Assembly: GCA_002794735.1 (NCBI GenBank)
Contig: NBAZ01000001.1
Coordinates: 372,001 to 436,000 of the forward strand
Source: Pyrrhoderma lamaoense
Taxonomy: Eukaryota; Basidiomycota; Agaricomycetes; Hymenochaetales; Hymenochaetaceae
Direction of reading: 5' to 3'
DNA: 64,000 bases
Shown here: piece by piece, positions 38,481 through 51,983 of the stretch
Numbering within the stretch: position 1 is the first letter of the stretch
Layout: every line of letters starts with the position of its first letter
The notes under the pieces: model-generated
What the model saw: the letters and a program-made list of their open reading frames with translations, nothing else
The model's database searches: none
Told to the model about the DNA's origin: nothing
Made by a program: the position numbers and the translations under genes

Positions 38481-40102
38481 GTGACTCGCTTTTTAATATT
38501 TTAATTAGATGTCTATACCGAAACAGATATCGGTTTCCAGTGAGATACCAGGTGTACACCGCAACAAACACACAATACTCTCCAATTCGTCGGATGAAAA
38601 ATCATTGCTTATTATCTTCTCTTTCCTATGCCCTACTATCCACTACCATTATTTCTGATGAATTGTTTTCGCGCATCTGTTCGGTCATTTGTAGTAGTAA
38701 ACCCATACCACTATAACCTGTATTACACGCAAAATGTATCTAATATCTTGTCAAAACTTTGTTTTTAATACCAATGGACTTATGTTTTAACCTGAGTTGG
38801 TTTTCAAGTGCACGATGGTTTACTCAGATATCGCTTGTACCGAGAGATAGATGATTTATATATAGAAAAACCCAGTGGGAAGAAAACGTAATTTTCAGAG
38901 AAGACAAATGAACTTCAACGTCTTCTTTTCACAATACTTAGACTGCCAGTTACAATGGTTGATTTTACATATTAACATTTATACACCTATAATGCATCCA
39001 TCTGACCATCAACGGTCAGATATGAGTCTTATGTAATCCGTACGACATTCTCTAGTCCAAAAAGCATTTTCGGTGTAAATTCTCTAAATTGTTGATACTA
39101 GATAATGTTTCATCCAAACAGATAATTACAAAGCTACAAATTATTTTCATCGGTAGTAACAGGTTTCATAAAGAAGGACATGATGTCATGACATAAAACA
39201 TTGCGGTATTAGTATTCTGTATAGGCATATCAGTAGTAATAGGCCTTTTGTATTTCAAAATCGATAGGAGAGGATATCGCATATTTCCTGATATAGTACA
39301 CAAGGCACAGCACCCGGGCCGTTAGGTTATAAGTATAATAATGCTGTCGTAAAGAACTGAACTAAGATTCAAAAGAAGTTACACAGGCGCTACCAAGGTA
39401 GCTTGTTATTACTTAATGGAGTCAGATAAATTGTACAGTATCCGAGGTTCTTGATATTATACTGAAGATCAGAAATGGGGATCTTGCATCTTGCTGTAAT
39501 AGTAAATAATGACAAACAAAAGAACTGCTAATAATAAAATGAAAACTCATGGTTGCTCACATATAACATATAATTTTTTATACATTATATCGGAGCCTGA
39601 CGACATATACAGTCCGCTACCAGAGGTGTATCCGCGCCTTATCATATCTTTGCTTCAAAGAACTATGAAGACCAGGCAGCCCTTCTTAATGTACGTATAT
39701 TTTGATTTGTATTTCTTCTAAACATCTATGCTATCATATAGTTATGAGTAGTCCAGATGTCTGCTATGAGTAGATACTATGTACTCCTCTGAGGACTCAA
39801 TCAGTATAAAGAACAATCGGATCACTGCCATTTCCGATACTAATACAACCTGAGTCACCACGTGTTTGGGATTCAGTGATTCTATTGAATATCTTCCTGA
39901 TTGATGTAAGTCCAGCTCTCCCTGTGATATATATCGATGAGCAGCCTCACACCTCAAGGCAGCCTGGAGCGATAATCTATAGTTCTTTAAATCGATCGGT
40001 TCATATCTATCACATCTCCTCACTTCACCCCCACCCTTCTCTGTAGCCCCTCTGAACCTACTATCCCTCTTATAACTACATAGTTTCTAGCACTATTACT
40101 TG
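38481..40102. other. Intergenic: UBR1 3' side and type-A NLR promoter A1
   Basis: AT-rich, with no coding signal. From about 39780 onward it resembles the upstream regions of A2 and A3, sharing the CACGTG element and the CC(T/G)GTGATAT-type stretch about 180-200 bp before the start codon. Confidence 0.5.
39859..39864. promoter_or_regulatory. CACGTG element upstream of NLR A1
   Basis: TCACCACGTG ends 239 bp before the A1 ATG. The same decamer is found at 236 and 238 bp before A2 and A3. CACGTG is the classic E-box bound by bHLH factors. Conservation of position across all three type-A genes suggests function, though shared descent alone could explain it. Confidence 0.5.
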
Positions 40103-43100
40103 ATGTCTACCAGCAGGTACTATACCTTAGAAGGTACGGATCATGTTTATGCCATCATAACTAGTAACTCATTCATCAACATTTATCTATGGCTAGTATC
40201 AAATGCGAAGGTTACAGATCTTTGGAACGAATGTCTGTCAACCAAACGGTCTAAGGAAATCTTCAAGAAAAATTCGGATTTCCTTACAGAACTTTCTATC
40301 GATAATGTTACTCAACAGATTGGGAAAGCTAAGAAGGCAACCTCTATGTTGGAGGTTGAATGGAATGGCCATTTCCCTATGTGAGTCTTGAATCTTCTAA
40401 GTCTGAGATCATGTCAGTTTCTCATCAGTTAAGGAAGACTCTGTTCGGATGCATTTATACAGTTGTCTATCAGAATAAAAGTTGATGATCACTGTCTTGG
40501 CTATGTGGAGCTATCTCTGGACGAATTGCAGCATCATGACAAGGACAAAGGTACAGTTCTTACACGTATTCCTCGATTGTATAGCATTGTTCTAATTGTG
40601 AAACAACAGAAACAATCATTTTTCCTGAGAATAAACATAAGTCAAGTGTGACAGGATCGATATCCCTTCATTTGGAAGAGTCTGATGCACTCAAGGTCGC
40701 CAAACTTGCCATTGAAAATCTTGCCCAGGTTCTTCGTACAAAAGATCTGGAAAAAGCAAATACTTTTCTTGAGCAGTTCGAAGCAGTCCTCCCGATGTTG
40801 ATGGGTTAGTAGAAGTGATAGATCAGCTAGCCGATGTATGTTATATACGCTGATTATATTGTTGTCTCGTGTACTCATTTCAAAAAGTTACATTCTTATC
40901 TAGAAGTGGTTGTAAAGATTCTGACAATACCGTACAAGGTATGTCTACTTACGACTATCTCTGATCTGCTATTCTAAGTATTTAATACCTGGTAGGGTAT
41001 CTCAAGGCAGATACGATTTGATAAAGAGATGAAGGATTTGAAAGCATCTTTTGAGAAGGCACTGAATACTATTCGAGAAGTTAAAAAAATCCGTGATCCA
41101 ATCGAATATCTTACTGCGAATATGAACCGCTTCCTAGATTTCATCACCCAATGCAGCATCTTCATTCAGGGCTACGTACAACACACATTCCTTGGTACGA
41201 GTTATCAGGACATCGAAATCGAATTTGTTTCTGACTACATTAACAGGACGTCTTGTTCAGTGGAGGAAAAAGGGAGAAATTGAGGAATTCAAGAGGAACC
41301 TGGAGGAATTGATGAAGGATATAGGGCAAGCTGTCGATCTTCAAGCATCCGTAGATGCAAATATCACGCGAAGCCTCACCACTGATTTACATGAACTGGA
41401 AATTGATACGAATAGTATGGTAAAGAAAATACATGGAGTAATGCACAAGGATGAGAGATCAAAAGTGCTCGAAGGTGGGATGATATTTGATAGAACACGG
41501 ATTATAGCTAACAATTATTCGAATTGAAGGATTGAAGAAAAAACTCCAGCCTATAACTGTGACTGGTATAGAGGCCAATCGATCCAGGTGTCTAGATGGT
41601 ACCCGGGTCAACGAACTAAACGAGATCCGTTCTTGGGCCAACGCGTCGCTACATACAGACCAGCCGAACTTGTATTTGCTTACAGGTGCTGCAGGAACTG
41701 GAAAGAGCACTATTGCGAGGACGGTTGCTCAAGAATTCAATAATGAAAATCGACTTGGGCGTACATGTTCTTCGTCAGGGGAAATCAGATCCTAGTATGA
41801 CAACCAAGACTATAGTCAACACAGTAATACAGACAGTAGCATATCATCTGGCCTGTCACAATACAATCATAGCAGAGTCTATCCATGCATATCTCTCACA
41901 AGAGCGAGAGGAACATTTCCCTTCCATGGAAAATCTATTCGATAATCTCCTACATACTCCTCTTCATGCAGTAAGGGCACAGATACAGAGTCCAATACTT
42001 ATTATCCTCGATGCTCTCGACGAATGCGGACCGTCAGACGCACAGAGACAACTTATCAATCTTCTCAGGAACAAAATACATACATTACCTCCAGTTTTTC
42101 GCTTCTTTATCACGACTAGACCAGAGAAAGATACTACCCCTCTCTTAACCTCTTCTCACCAGTACTGCAAACACCAACGACTTACTACAAGCAAGGAGGA
42201 TGTCACGATGTTCATTAAATACGAAATGGAAGAGCTGCGGGATAGCGGAAGTATTTATGTCGGGAATGAGTCGGCATGGAACAAGAATACAGATACCTTG
42301 GGAGTTGCCGCAGATGGTTTGTTCATCTGGGCAGCAACAGCTGTCAAGCGTATAATTGAGAAGGAAGGAGATGAGGAAAGGGAGCTCGAGCGACTAGCAA
42401 CAACTAGGTCTCTGTCTCTTCACGGCCTGTATTCAACTATACTCCGCGAGTGCATTAGCCGGGGGGCGAGGAGATGAGAAAAAACCTCCCAAAGGTGCTC
42501 TCATTGATCTTGTTTGGCAAAGAGCGGCTAACGGAGATAGACATTAATGAGATGCTGGGTCTTGAGCCTGGAAGAACATGGAAAATTCTCAATTTGCTGC
42601 GCTCACTCGTTGTGTTTGATCCAATTGATCGTAAACAGCCTGTTTATCTATACCACATATCATTATATGATTACCTGACGTCTGAAGAGGCGAGTAAGGA
42701 AGAGTGGTTCATTGATGCGAATGAAGGAAAAACGCTTATTTCGAGTCTCTGCTTCGATGTTATGAAGAGTCAGCTCGAATTCAACATATGTAGGTTCGAG
42801 ACATCATTCAAACGAAATGAGGACGTCCCAGGACTTGAGGAACGAACAAAAGCCAGAATCTCTCCCTCGTTAAGATATGCTTGTCGCCACTGGGCTTCTC
42901 ATTTAAGCGACTCCCCATATTCCGACAGACTGTCAAATCAATTGGAGACCTTCGCTCTCACCCGATTGCTATTTTGGATAGAAGTACTCAGTCTAACCGG
43001 GAAACTATATGCATGTGGACTGTCAGCTTTAGCGAATACGCTCGAATGGCTTAAGGTACATTCAAGTATTTTTCTACATTTGGTATAATTAGCTCACATC

Positions 43101-45367
43101 AATATAGGATAAGCACCCACAACTATCGAAGTTCCTGACTGATGCTCGGATTCAACTAAATACATTTCTATATCCAATGTCCCAGAGCGCCCCACATATC
43201 TATATGACGTTCCTTCCCGTGATGAAGGAGACATCTATCGTCGCTATGCACTACGCGAAGCATTCGTCTTCCCTTTCTCGCGTTGAGTATATTGGAGAGA
43301 GGATGCAAGCAGCGTATATATTAAGTATTGACGTTGGAAGCCCTGTGTATTCTATCTCTTATTCCCGAGATGGATCACGCATTGCATCGGGATCTAAGGA
43401 CGGTGTTTGTGTATGGGATACAGAGACTGGAATACTTCTCCTTGGCCCGCTCCAGAATGAAGGAGCTACCGTCTATAGTGTTGCATTCTCTGCAGATGGA
43501 GAACGCGTCGTGTCGGGAGATAGCAATGGCAAAATTATTGTGTGGAATGCGACTAGCGGCGAAATTGTTCAAAATCAGTTCGAGGGGCATTCAAATTCTG
43601 TCAAATCTATTGCGTTCTCCCCTGGCGGAGAATATATAGCATCTGGATCTGATGACCGTACTGTTCGGGTATGGTATTCCGAGAGTGGTGCTGCAGTCGC
43701 TGAACCATGGGAAGGGAAATCCGTGTCATTCTCTCCTAATGGACGATATCTTGCATCAAGTACCAATCCTAAAATGGCGATATCCTTGGAATCATCAACA
43801 TTTGGGGCGTAGAAAAACGAAAATTGCATTCCCGCCTAATTGGTAACGTCGATAATAATCACATCTCCTTTTCTGCAGACAGCAAGAAAATCGTTTCATG
43901 CTCACATGTTGGAGTAGATATTTGGGACGTATCTATCGGCACGGTAGTGCGCACTTTTAGAGATTTTGATATGTTCCAAGTACTTTCAGTTGTGTATTCT
44001 CGCGATGGGAAGCACATTATGTCGGGAGGATCTGACGGTATCGTGCGGGTGTGGGATCCAGAAGGCGTACACATACCTCCAAAACATTTTATGGGTCATA
44101 CGGGTACCATCAACACTGTATCAGCTGCACCTGATGGAACGAGCTTCGCCTCTGGATCTGGTGATGGGACAATCAAGATGTGGGATGCCGCAAGGTTAGA
44201 GGAGGACGTTGAGGGGCATTCAAGCAAAGTGACTGCAATTGCGTGTTCACCAAATGGAGAGTACGTCGTGTCCGGTTCGTATGATGAGACAGTGTGCTTG
44301 TGGAGAGTGGAAAGTGGTGAATACGTTAGAAAATATGTTGGACGTACTAGGGCAATCAGCTGCGTTGCTTTTTCATCCGATAACATCACATTTGCCTCGG
44401 GTTGTTGGGAAGGTCTAGTAATAATCTGGAACATTCACGCGGAGATTGTCAGAATCCTCTGGAATATGGACCGTGTCCACTCGATCGCATTTTCTCCCGA
44501 TGGACTAAATCTTGCTACACTCCCAGTCAAATCATCATCTATCCCAGTGTGGAATATCCAAAGCGGAAAGTTAGCCGGTCCTGTTCTCGAGGCTGACTCA
44601 CATTCTTACTCAATTGCGTATTCGCTAGACGGCGAGAAGATAATCTTGGGTTCGGAAGACTCTGAGATCTATATTTTTTCTGCGTCGAACGCCAAATTAC
44701 TTCGCACGCTGAAAGGTGACAAACATGGGGTCAACTCCGTTCAATTCTCACACGATGGATCACATATTGTCTCTGGATTCAACAGTTACGGTCATGTAAT
44801 AATATGGGATGCTAGAACCGGCCAAAGATCATGCCAAATAATCAAAGAAGATTCAGTCTCGAAGATGCTCGGAGTGTCTGCTTCTCTCCTGATGGGAAGT
44901 GGATTGCTTTTGTATACCCTTACTCAGGCCATCTTTACATATCCAACGCGACATCCGGCGAATGCTTCTTCAAAGCCCACGTCGGATCATGCGCCACTTC
45001 GGTCCTCTTTCTTCCTATGTCTGACAGTAGATGCATTAACTTTGCCTCAGTATCCGAGAGTGGAGCAATCCGAGTCTGGTCTCTAAACGTCGACTCGGAG
45101 GAAAGAGCCTGGGAGATGGATAAAGATGGATGGTTGACTAGGGGCGATGACAATTTACTTATCTGGATTCCTAAGGAGCTCCGCCGATCTCTGATGTTTG
45201 GGCCATGCATACGCACCATGAATACCAAATTTTCAACGAAAGTAAGCCTTTCGGATCATCAAGGTCAACAATGGACAGATTGTTTTGTCCCCTTCATCGA
45301 AGACATTACTTTTGCAAAGCTACACCCCTTGCCACGTTCTCTGCCTTCACCACCGCCTCGAGAGTAA
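40103..45367 (+). CDS. NLR A1: C2-like / NACHT / WD40 receptor, frame broken
   Basis: Fungal STAND protein of the HET-E/NWD type. N-terminal exons: 40103-40133, 40197-40380, 40438-40550, 40610-40835, 40888-40938, 40996-41194, 41247-41474, then 41530-43055 and 43108-45367. The first ~110 residues look like a C2-type beta sandwich (VEWNGHFP, then LSIRIKVDDHCLGYVELSLDEL). A helical linker follows. The NACHT has Walker A GAAGTGKST (41685-41711), Walker B IILDALDECG and RFFITTRPE. GLFIWAATAVKR and HISLYDYLTSEE lie in the winged-helix region. Many WD40 repeats follow, ending in DDNLLIWIPKELRRSLMFGP. Frame breaks by comparison with A2/A3 are near 40797, 41759, 41775, 42455, 43785 and 44855. All are single bases, most in homopolymers, so it may be intact in vivo or a young pseudogene. 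Confidence 0.8.
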
Positions 45368-46816
45368 TTATCCATCTGTATCTCAACTTCCAGTTTAGAA
45401 AATCACTAACGTATATTATTAACTACATGTGATCTCTTTACAACTTTCTTTTTCCGTATGTATCGGTGATTCCCAATAACTTTTCTTCTTGTAATTGTAA
45501 ACCACACCAGAATACGTATATATGTAAAAAATCTATCAATTTTTTCCGTTAAAGTTGTATTATGCTATACGTTCACTACTTCCGATTACCTGATTTTCGG
45601 AAACGGATCTATCTTCTCGTTCAGATTTGATCTGGCTTTCAAACGTTGCTAAGTTAAAATGTCTCCCAGTCCTCATAGATGGCACCCTTTAGTTATCCAT
45701 CAAGTGTACCGATAATTCTCACGACTAGTTAGTGTATATTGTTTATAATCTTCTAGCAGAACTTTGATCAACAGAGATTGCGACCAAAAATCATACACAG
45801 CTTACAATATTTCCCAAAGTAAAACAATATATAACTAGATTCTTAGAGACAACCGTGGTCAGCCTATAGAACTGATTGACACATGGATAAGTCCCATAAC
45901 AATGTTTTCAGATAGGTAAATATAGTGCTTGACTTACATAAAGCATCAGATAGCTGTTGATACCACGTACGCGTGCACTTCAGCGAATATAATCATCTTG
46001 ATAACCGGACAAGAACAAAAACGAGCTACAAGTTTGATATGGTACAATATACGACATTCATACTCTTCTGCCGGTAATCCTACTCCGAGTCTCCTGGTTA
46101 CAGTAACGATCACCATTGACAAGTCTGACTGAACATTTAAAAAAGAGTTTTCTGACTTATGAATCCATTGGATATTTTCGAACTACCATAAGGCGGTTCC
46201 GAATGAATTCATGATAGAAGGATATAAGAAGAGAGTATATCACAAAAACAGAGAGAACTAAAGTTGACTTTTTCAGTTTGATAGCCAATTCAAACGCGCT
46301 TATAGAAGTAATGACTGAGTCTGAGTCACAGTGAGTGTCCGGCCAACCCCCCGTTCTAATCAACCCTTCATTTGTACAAGACATTACCAATTTACAGACA
46401 TGATGAATATTGCCCATAACATATAACAACTTGACACCAAGCTCAGCTCACGAGAGCACAACATATTTATCACACAGCATTCGATGGCTCATCGAACTTC
46501 TTGTATCCAAATCCCCAAGGTCTTGTCACTGAAAAACTGCTCATCAAACGGACAAAGTCACAAAGTCGCAATTCGCCGGCAAATAGTAGTAGCTTTTCTG
46601 ATAGTATATACGCATACAAGTAGCATCATGGCATGAGCCATTGTTGTATCCGTTTTTCAATCACCGCCCATTGGCACTAGTTCTATAATTAGTATCGATC
46701 AGTGATCCCCATGCATCATCCTCGTGGTATGATCAATATGATACTACTGTACTGCTTGTCCTCGTCTTAAAACCTCCCCTCCTTTCCGTGTTCCGTAATC
46801 ACCCTGTCCCCTAATC
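45368..46816. other. Intergenic, A1 to B1
   Basis: AT-rich spacer of 1.4 kb. No coding exon is recognised and the type-A CACGTG element is not seen here. The B1 promoter should lie in the last few hundred bases. Confidence 0.45.
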
Positions 46817-49800
46817 ATGTCACACTACATCCTACGAGGTCTGTATTATTATCTATTTTCGTTTTCGGAAGCAGCTGAATCTATTCTAATGGGTAGTATC
46901 ACATGTTGATATCACAGCGAACCAAAAGAAGCTGAATGATTCTGAGTTGTACGTCGAGGTCCACCTTGGAAAGCAGAAATGGAGGACTATTGCTATTAAA
47001 GATGTACCTCCTGTGTGGAATGTATCTATACCACTGTATGTCATACTCTTGTGAACGTTACTGTTATTCAGTCTGATATGTTTGTCCATGAAGGAGATGC
47101 TCAGGACTTACTTCAGAACTTATCCTTAAAATAAAGAAGGTAGTCGGATAAGAGACTCTTGTATCTTTGAAGCTAGTTGTTCCCTGAGTGAGATACTCGA
47201 TAATAATGAATTAGGTACGCTAATTCTGGTGATAGTCTACCCCGAACTAGCTACTTATAAATTGATATCCAAGACCGCGTTCCCCTTCGTCCAGCGAAGT
47301 CTGAGACAGATTCTCACATTCGTTATTCTTACAACTACGCACATCTGATCCAATGAAAAACTCTCAACTACATCTCAGAATCGTTGCTCAGAGTCTCTTA
47401 GGTATAACACTCTCCGACGACGACAATGATACTATAGGGAAAGTTGATGCACTGATAAAGACAGCGAAGGATGTCATACAGAGTGAAGAATGCCAGGTCA
47501 TAATTGGCCAATGTCGAATTATTAAAGCATTTTTAGAATTTGGTAATCTTATATCGAGTGTGAGTGAGCTTATTATATGCTTCTAATATGTAATTTTGTT
47601 AAGTTTACTCATTCAGGCAAATCCATACTTGACTTTAGGGTGGTGCATAACTTCAGGATTGATCAAGGTCGAAGATTGATATGTAGTTATAAACGTTTAC
47701 GTACTCACATTTTGTAGATCATTGTTGACCAGAGAATCGAGGATAAGAAGGTCAAGGACCTTGCAAAGATCTGATGAATCTATTTCTTCTTGTTGAAGAT
47801 ACATTCTGCTTCAAGAAACTGACCAAGTCTCTGAATGCGACTATTGCCGATATCTTCAACCTTATAGCTCAATTCAGTATGTTGGTCCAATCTTACGCAC
47901 CCAAGAAATTCATTGGTGGGTTTGATAAAACAGACTAGTTTATATCTTCATTCTAAATTAACTTCCTAGTTCGGGCCGTGATGCTTAACAAGAAAGCAGA
48001 GCTGGGAGAACTCGAATTGTCTCTAGCTAAACTAAAAGACGACCTTTCTTTGGCCATAGGTCATCAATGCACCTTCGAAAATGTAGGAAGGGCTAAAGAA
48101 AGGGGTGATAAAGAAGACCTAAAGGGTATTACTATGCACCGACTATCGCGTCTCGTAATTACTACTGACTTTTGGAACAGAATTGAAGGAGAGGCTGAGA
48201 GCAAGCTATAGTGCGGGAAAACGAGAGCGAAAGGAGTGTCTACCAGGGACACGTATTCGTCTTCTGGAAGAAATCGGGGAATGGATCAACAGTACAACGG
48301 CACCTAACGTTCTCTTTCTGCTAGGAGCTACTGGGACAGGAAAAAGTACGATAGCCAGGACGGTAGCAGAAATGTATGAGGATCAGCTTGTATCAGAGCA
48401 GTACTTCGAAAGGGAGAAAGGCGATCCAGCTCTCATCTTCCGCACGATTGCGTGTGATCTAGCGGAACGGAGCCCGATGATTGCTAAAGCCATAAAAGCA
48501 GGTCTTGACAATAAAAATATACAGAATGCAACTGCAAGAAAGACTTTTGATTTGCTGCTACACAAGCCACTTCATGTTGTGGAGAACGAAGTTGAAAGGA
48601 AGGGCAATATTCTTGTTATTCTTGACGCACTTGATGAGTGCGGAAATAGAGAATCGCGGGAAGAATACATTCGCTTGATCAAGGAGAACCTACCCTCATT
48701 ACCACCGAGATACCGGTTTCTTGTCACCAGTAGACCAGAGAGCGACATTGTCCCTTTAGGCACGGATCCAGGTATACAGAAAATCTGGGTCGAGAACGAG
48801 CAAGATAGTAAGTCAGATGTTACACTGTACATAAGACATGAGTTGGGAAGGCTAGTCGAGATTAGAAAAACACTGGGTCAGATTGGGAAAAGTATGCACT
48901 TGATCTCAGCGAGGCTGCAGGAGGACTATTTATATGGGCAGCAACAGCCATTGGACTCATCAAAAGGAACGTAGGACATATGGGACGCGAGCTTAGGAGA
49001 TTAGCAACGACAAAGAAATTATCTTCCGGAGATCACACTAGTAGACTATACCACCTGTACGCGGACGCGCTACGAGTCTCCTTGCATTGGGATGAAGAGA
49101 TGAAAATAAATTTCTCGGGAGTCTTCTCGTTGATCTTGTTCAGTAAAGAGCAACTGATAGAGGAAACCATTAATCAGATTCTGGGACTTGCAGCTGGGGA
49201 ATCATGGAATATACTCAATTCATTACGCTCACTGGTTGCATTTGACCCTGATAATCACGACCAACCTGTTCGCTTACACCATAACTCATTTTATGATTAC
49301 CTGACTTCAAAAGAAGCAAGCAGTGAGGTATGGTTCATTGATGAGTGTAAGCAAAAAACATATATCGCAAATCTCTGCTTCGATGTCATGAAGAGCCAGC
49401 TCAAATTCAACATATGTGGATTGGAGAAATCATTCAAACGAAATGAGGAAGTTCTAGAGCTTGAGGAATATATAAGAGGCAACATCTCCTCCTCGCTACT
49501 GTACTCCTGCCGCCATTGGGCATCTCATCTATGGGACTCCCCATATTCCGACAGCCTATCGATCCAATTGGAGACCTTCGCTCTTACCCGATTGCTATTT
49601 TGGATCGAAGTCCTCAGTCTCACCAGGACACTGCATGCATGTGGACTGTCAGCACTAGCGAGTGCACTTGAATGGCTTGAGGTGAGTTGCTTAAACGTTA
49701 GTTGATATCTATTAATCACGTCTGTATAGTTGAGACATACAAAACTAACGAACTTTTTGACCGATGCTCGGAGTCAACTCAACGTATTTCTATATCCGAT

Positions 49801-51983
49801 GTCCCAAAGCGTCCCACATATCTATATGTCCTTCCTTCCCGTGATGAAGGAGACCTCCATCGTTGCTATGCACTACGCAAAGCAATCTCCTCCTCTTTCC
49901 AGTGTTGAGTATATTGGCGAGAGGGCACAAACAGCGTACATAAGAAGCATTGACGTTGGAAGCCCTGTCTTATCTATTTCTCATTCCCGAGACGGGACGC
50001 GCATTGCATCGGGATCTGATGACGGTGTCTGTATATGGGACGCAAAGAGTGGCATTCTTCTCCTTGGCCCACTCAAGAATAAGTCCGGTGCCAATAGTAT
50101 TGTATTCTCTCCTAAGGGAAATCGTATCGTGTCTGCGGAAGGAGAGGGAGGGTTCACAGTATGGGATGCAGTTAGCGGCAATATTGTTTGGAACCTGGAT
50201 AAAAGTCACAACGACTCAGTCATATCTGTCGCGTTCTCCGCTTGCGGAAAGTATATAGGAACTGGATCTAATGACGGCACTGTTCGATTATGGGGTACCG
50301 AAATGATACGTTAGTCGGAGGATCGTTGGAAGGGCGTTCTAATAGTGTGTCGTCTGTATCGTTCGCCCCCAATGGGCGATATCTTGCGTCATGTTCTTTT
50401 GGTGTGGGATCAATATTTGGGATGTAGAAAATAGAATGATGGTATCTCATCTAACTACTGAACCATATATTTATTGTGTCAACTTTTCTGCAGACAGCGA
50501 GAATATCATTTCAGGCTCCTCAAATGAAGTGTGTATTTGGGACGTGTCCACTGGCAAGGTGACGCGCAAGTTCAAGGAAGATAGTGTGAGCTATGTATAT
50601 TCGGTTACGTATTCTCGCAGCGGAAAGTACATTCTATCGGGAAGTTACGACGGTGTGGTGCGAGTTTGGAGTGGAGAAGACAGCAACATACCCCAAAACG
50701 GTTTGAAGGTCACATCAGTAGTGTCTCCTCTGTCTCATTTGCGCCTGATGGAACAACGTTTGCCTCTGGATCTTTGGATGGTACAATCAAGGTTTGGGAT
50801 GTAGCAAGAGTGGGAGGAGAGGGAGAGGGAAATACCGAAGGACAGTCAGACGGAATCCATGCAATTGCATGCTCACAAAACGGAGAGTACATCGTCTCTG
50901 GATCTTCCGATAAGACAGTATGTTTATGGGGAGTTGAAAGTGGTGAATGTGTTCGGAAATTGAAAGGTCATTCAGGGGACGTCACTTGCATTGCCTTTTC
51001 ATCCGATAATTTACACTTCGCTTCGGGCTCCATGGATAAGACAGTGAGAATCTGGAATATCAACGGTAAACTCATCACTTGTCTCCAGCGTTCGTCACTT
51101 CCCTCCTCAGTCTCATTTTCTCCCGATGGGCTGCACCTTGCCTCTGCCTCAGGCAATGAAATCCAAGTGTGGAATATTCAAAGCGGAGAAATGGTCGGCC
51201 CTAAATTCAAGAATGACATATGGCTTTTCTCGGTTGCTTACTCACCAGACGGCAAGAAATTTGTCTCTAGATCGTGGGACAATACTATCCGTATTTGGAA
51301 TGCATCGAATGGCGAATTACTACACGCACTGGAAGGCCACATACATTGCATCAATTCTGTTCAATATTCAGACGATGGATCACGCATAATTTCAGGATCC
51401 GGTGAAGAAATGATGATATGGGATGCTGAATCTGGTCGAAGAATCGGTCAACCATTCAGGGAAGGGGCTTGGATTGTCTGCTTCTCCCCTGATGGGCAGT
51501 GGATCGCTTCGAGACCGTATGCCGTTGGTGCTGTTCATATATGGAACGCGACATCCGGCAAACTCTTCTTTCAAGTTGAGCTTGAATCAAGTGTCAACTC
51601 TATCACATTTCTCCCTACGCCTGACAGTAAATGCATAAAATTCGCTTCAGCATACCAGAATGGAGTAATTCGAATCTGGTATGTAGATGTTGACTCAGAA
51701 GAAAGAATGTGGAGGATAAACGACAATGGATGGTTGACTGGGAATGACAACAATCTACTCATATGGATCCCTAAGGACCTCCGCCGATCTCTGATGTTTG
51801 GGCCATGTATACGCACTTTGAATACAAAGTTTCAGCGAAAATAAGTCTCTCGGACTATCAGGGCGGTCAATGGAAGAATTCTTTTCCCCCTTCACCGAAG
51901 ATCAAACCTTCGCAATGATATCTCCATCGCCTTCAAGATTACAATATCGTATATCTTCACTCCGTGCCTCACATTCAATCTAA
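46817..51983 (+). CDS. NLR B1: type-B C2-like / NACHT / WD40 receptor, frame broken
   Basis: The N-terminus differs from type A. Exons 46817-46838, 46918-47035 and 47094-47214 encode MSHYILRANQKKL, then ELYVEVHLGKQKW, PPVWNVSIPL and FEASCSLSEIL, a classical C2-like pattern. The linker exon 47617-47667 reads ANPYLTLGWCITSGLIK. The NACHT has Walker A GATGTGKST (48324-48350), Walker B ILVILDALDECG and RFLVTSRPES. Then come GLFIWAATAIGL, HHNSFYDYLTSKEA, an intron after 49680, and WD40 repeats to a tail reading DNNLLIWIPKDLRRSLMFGP. One-base breaks are inferred near 47135, 47345, 47766, 48890 (A-run), 50300-50410, 50690 (C-run) and 51855. The stop at 51981-51983 is in the frame homologous to the A2 end, whereas the uncorrected frame stops at 51844. 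Confidence 0.78.

Noticed and set aside
40381..40437. Apparent one-base phase conflict at intron 2 of A1, A2 and A3, suggesting a microexon
   Set aside because: An acceptor further upstream (AAG before ACTC in A1, before ATTATG in A2 and A3) gives canonical splicing, correct phase and the extra conserved residues ILCS in all three copies.
40836..40887. Apparent phase conflict at intron 4 of the type-A genes
   Set aside because: Using the AAAAG acceptor before TTACATTC restores frame and reads the conserved HSYLEVVVK, so no unusual splicing is needed.
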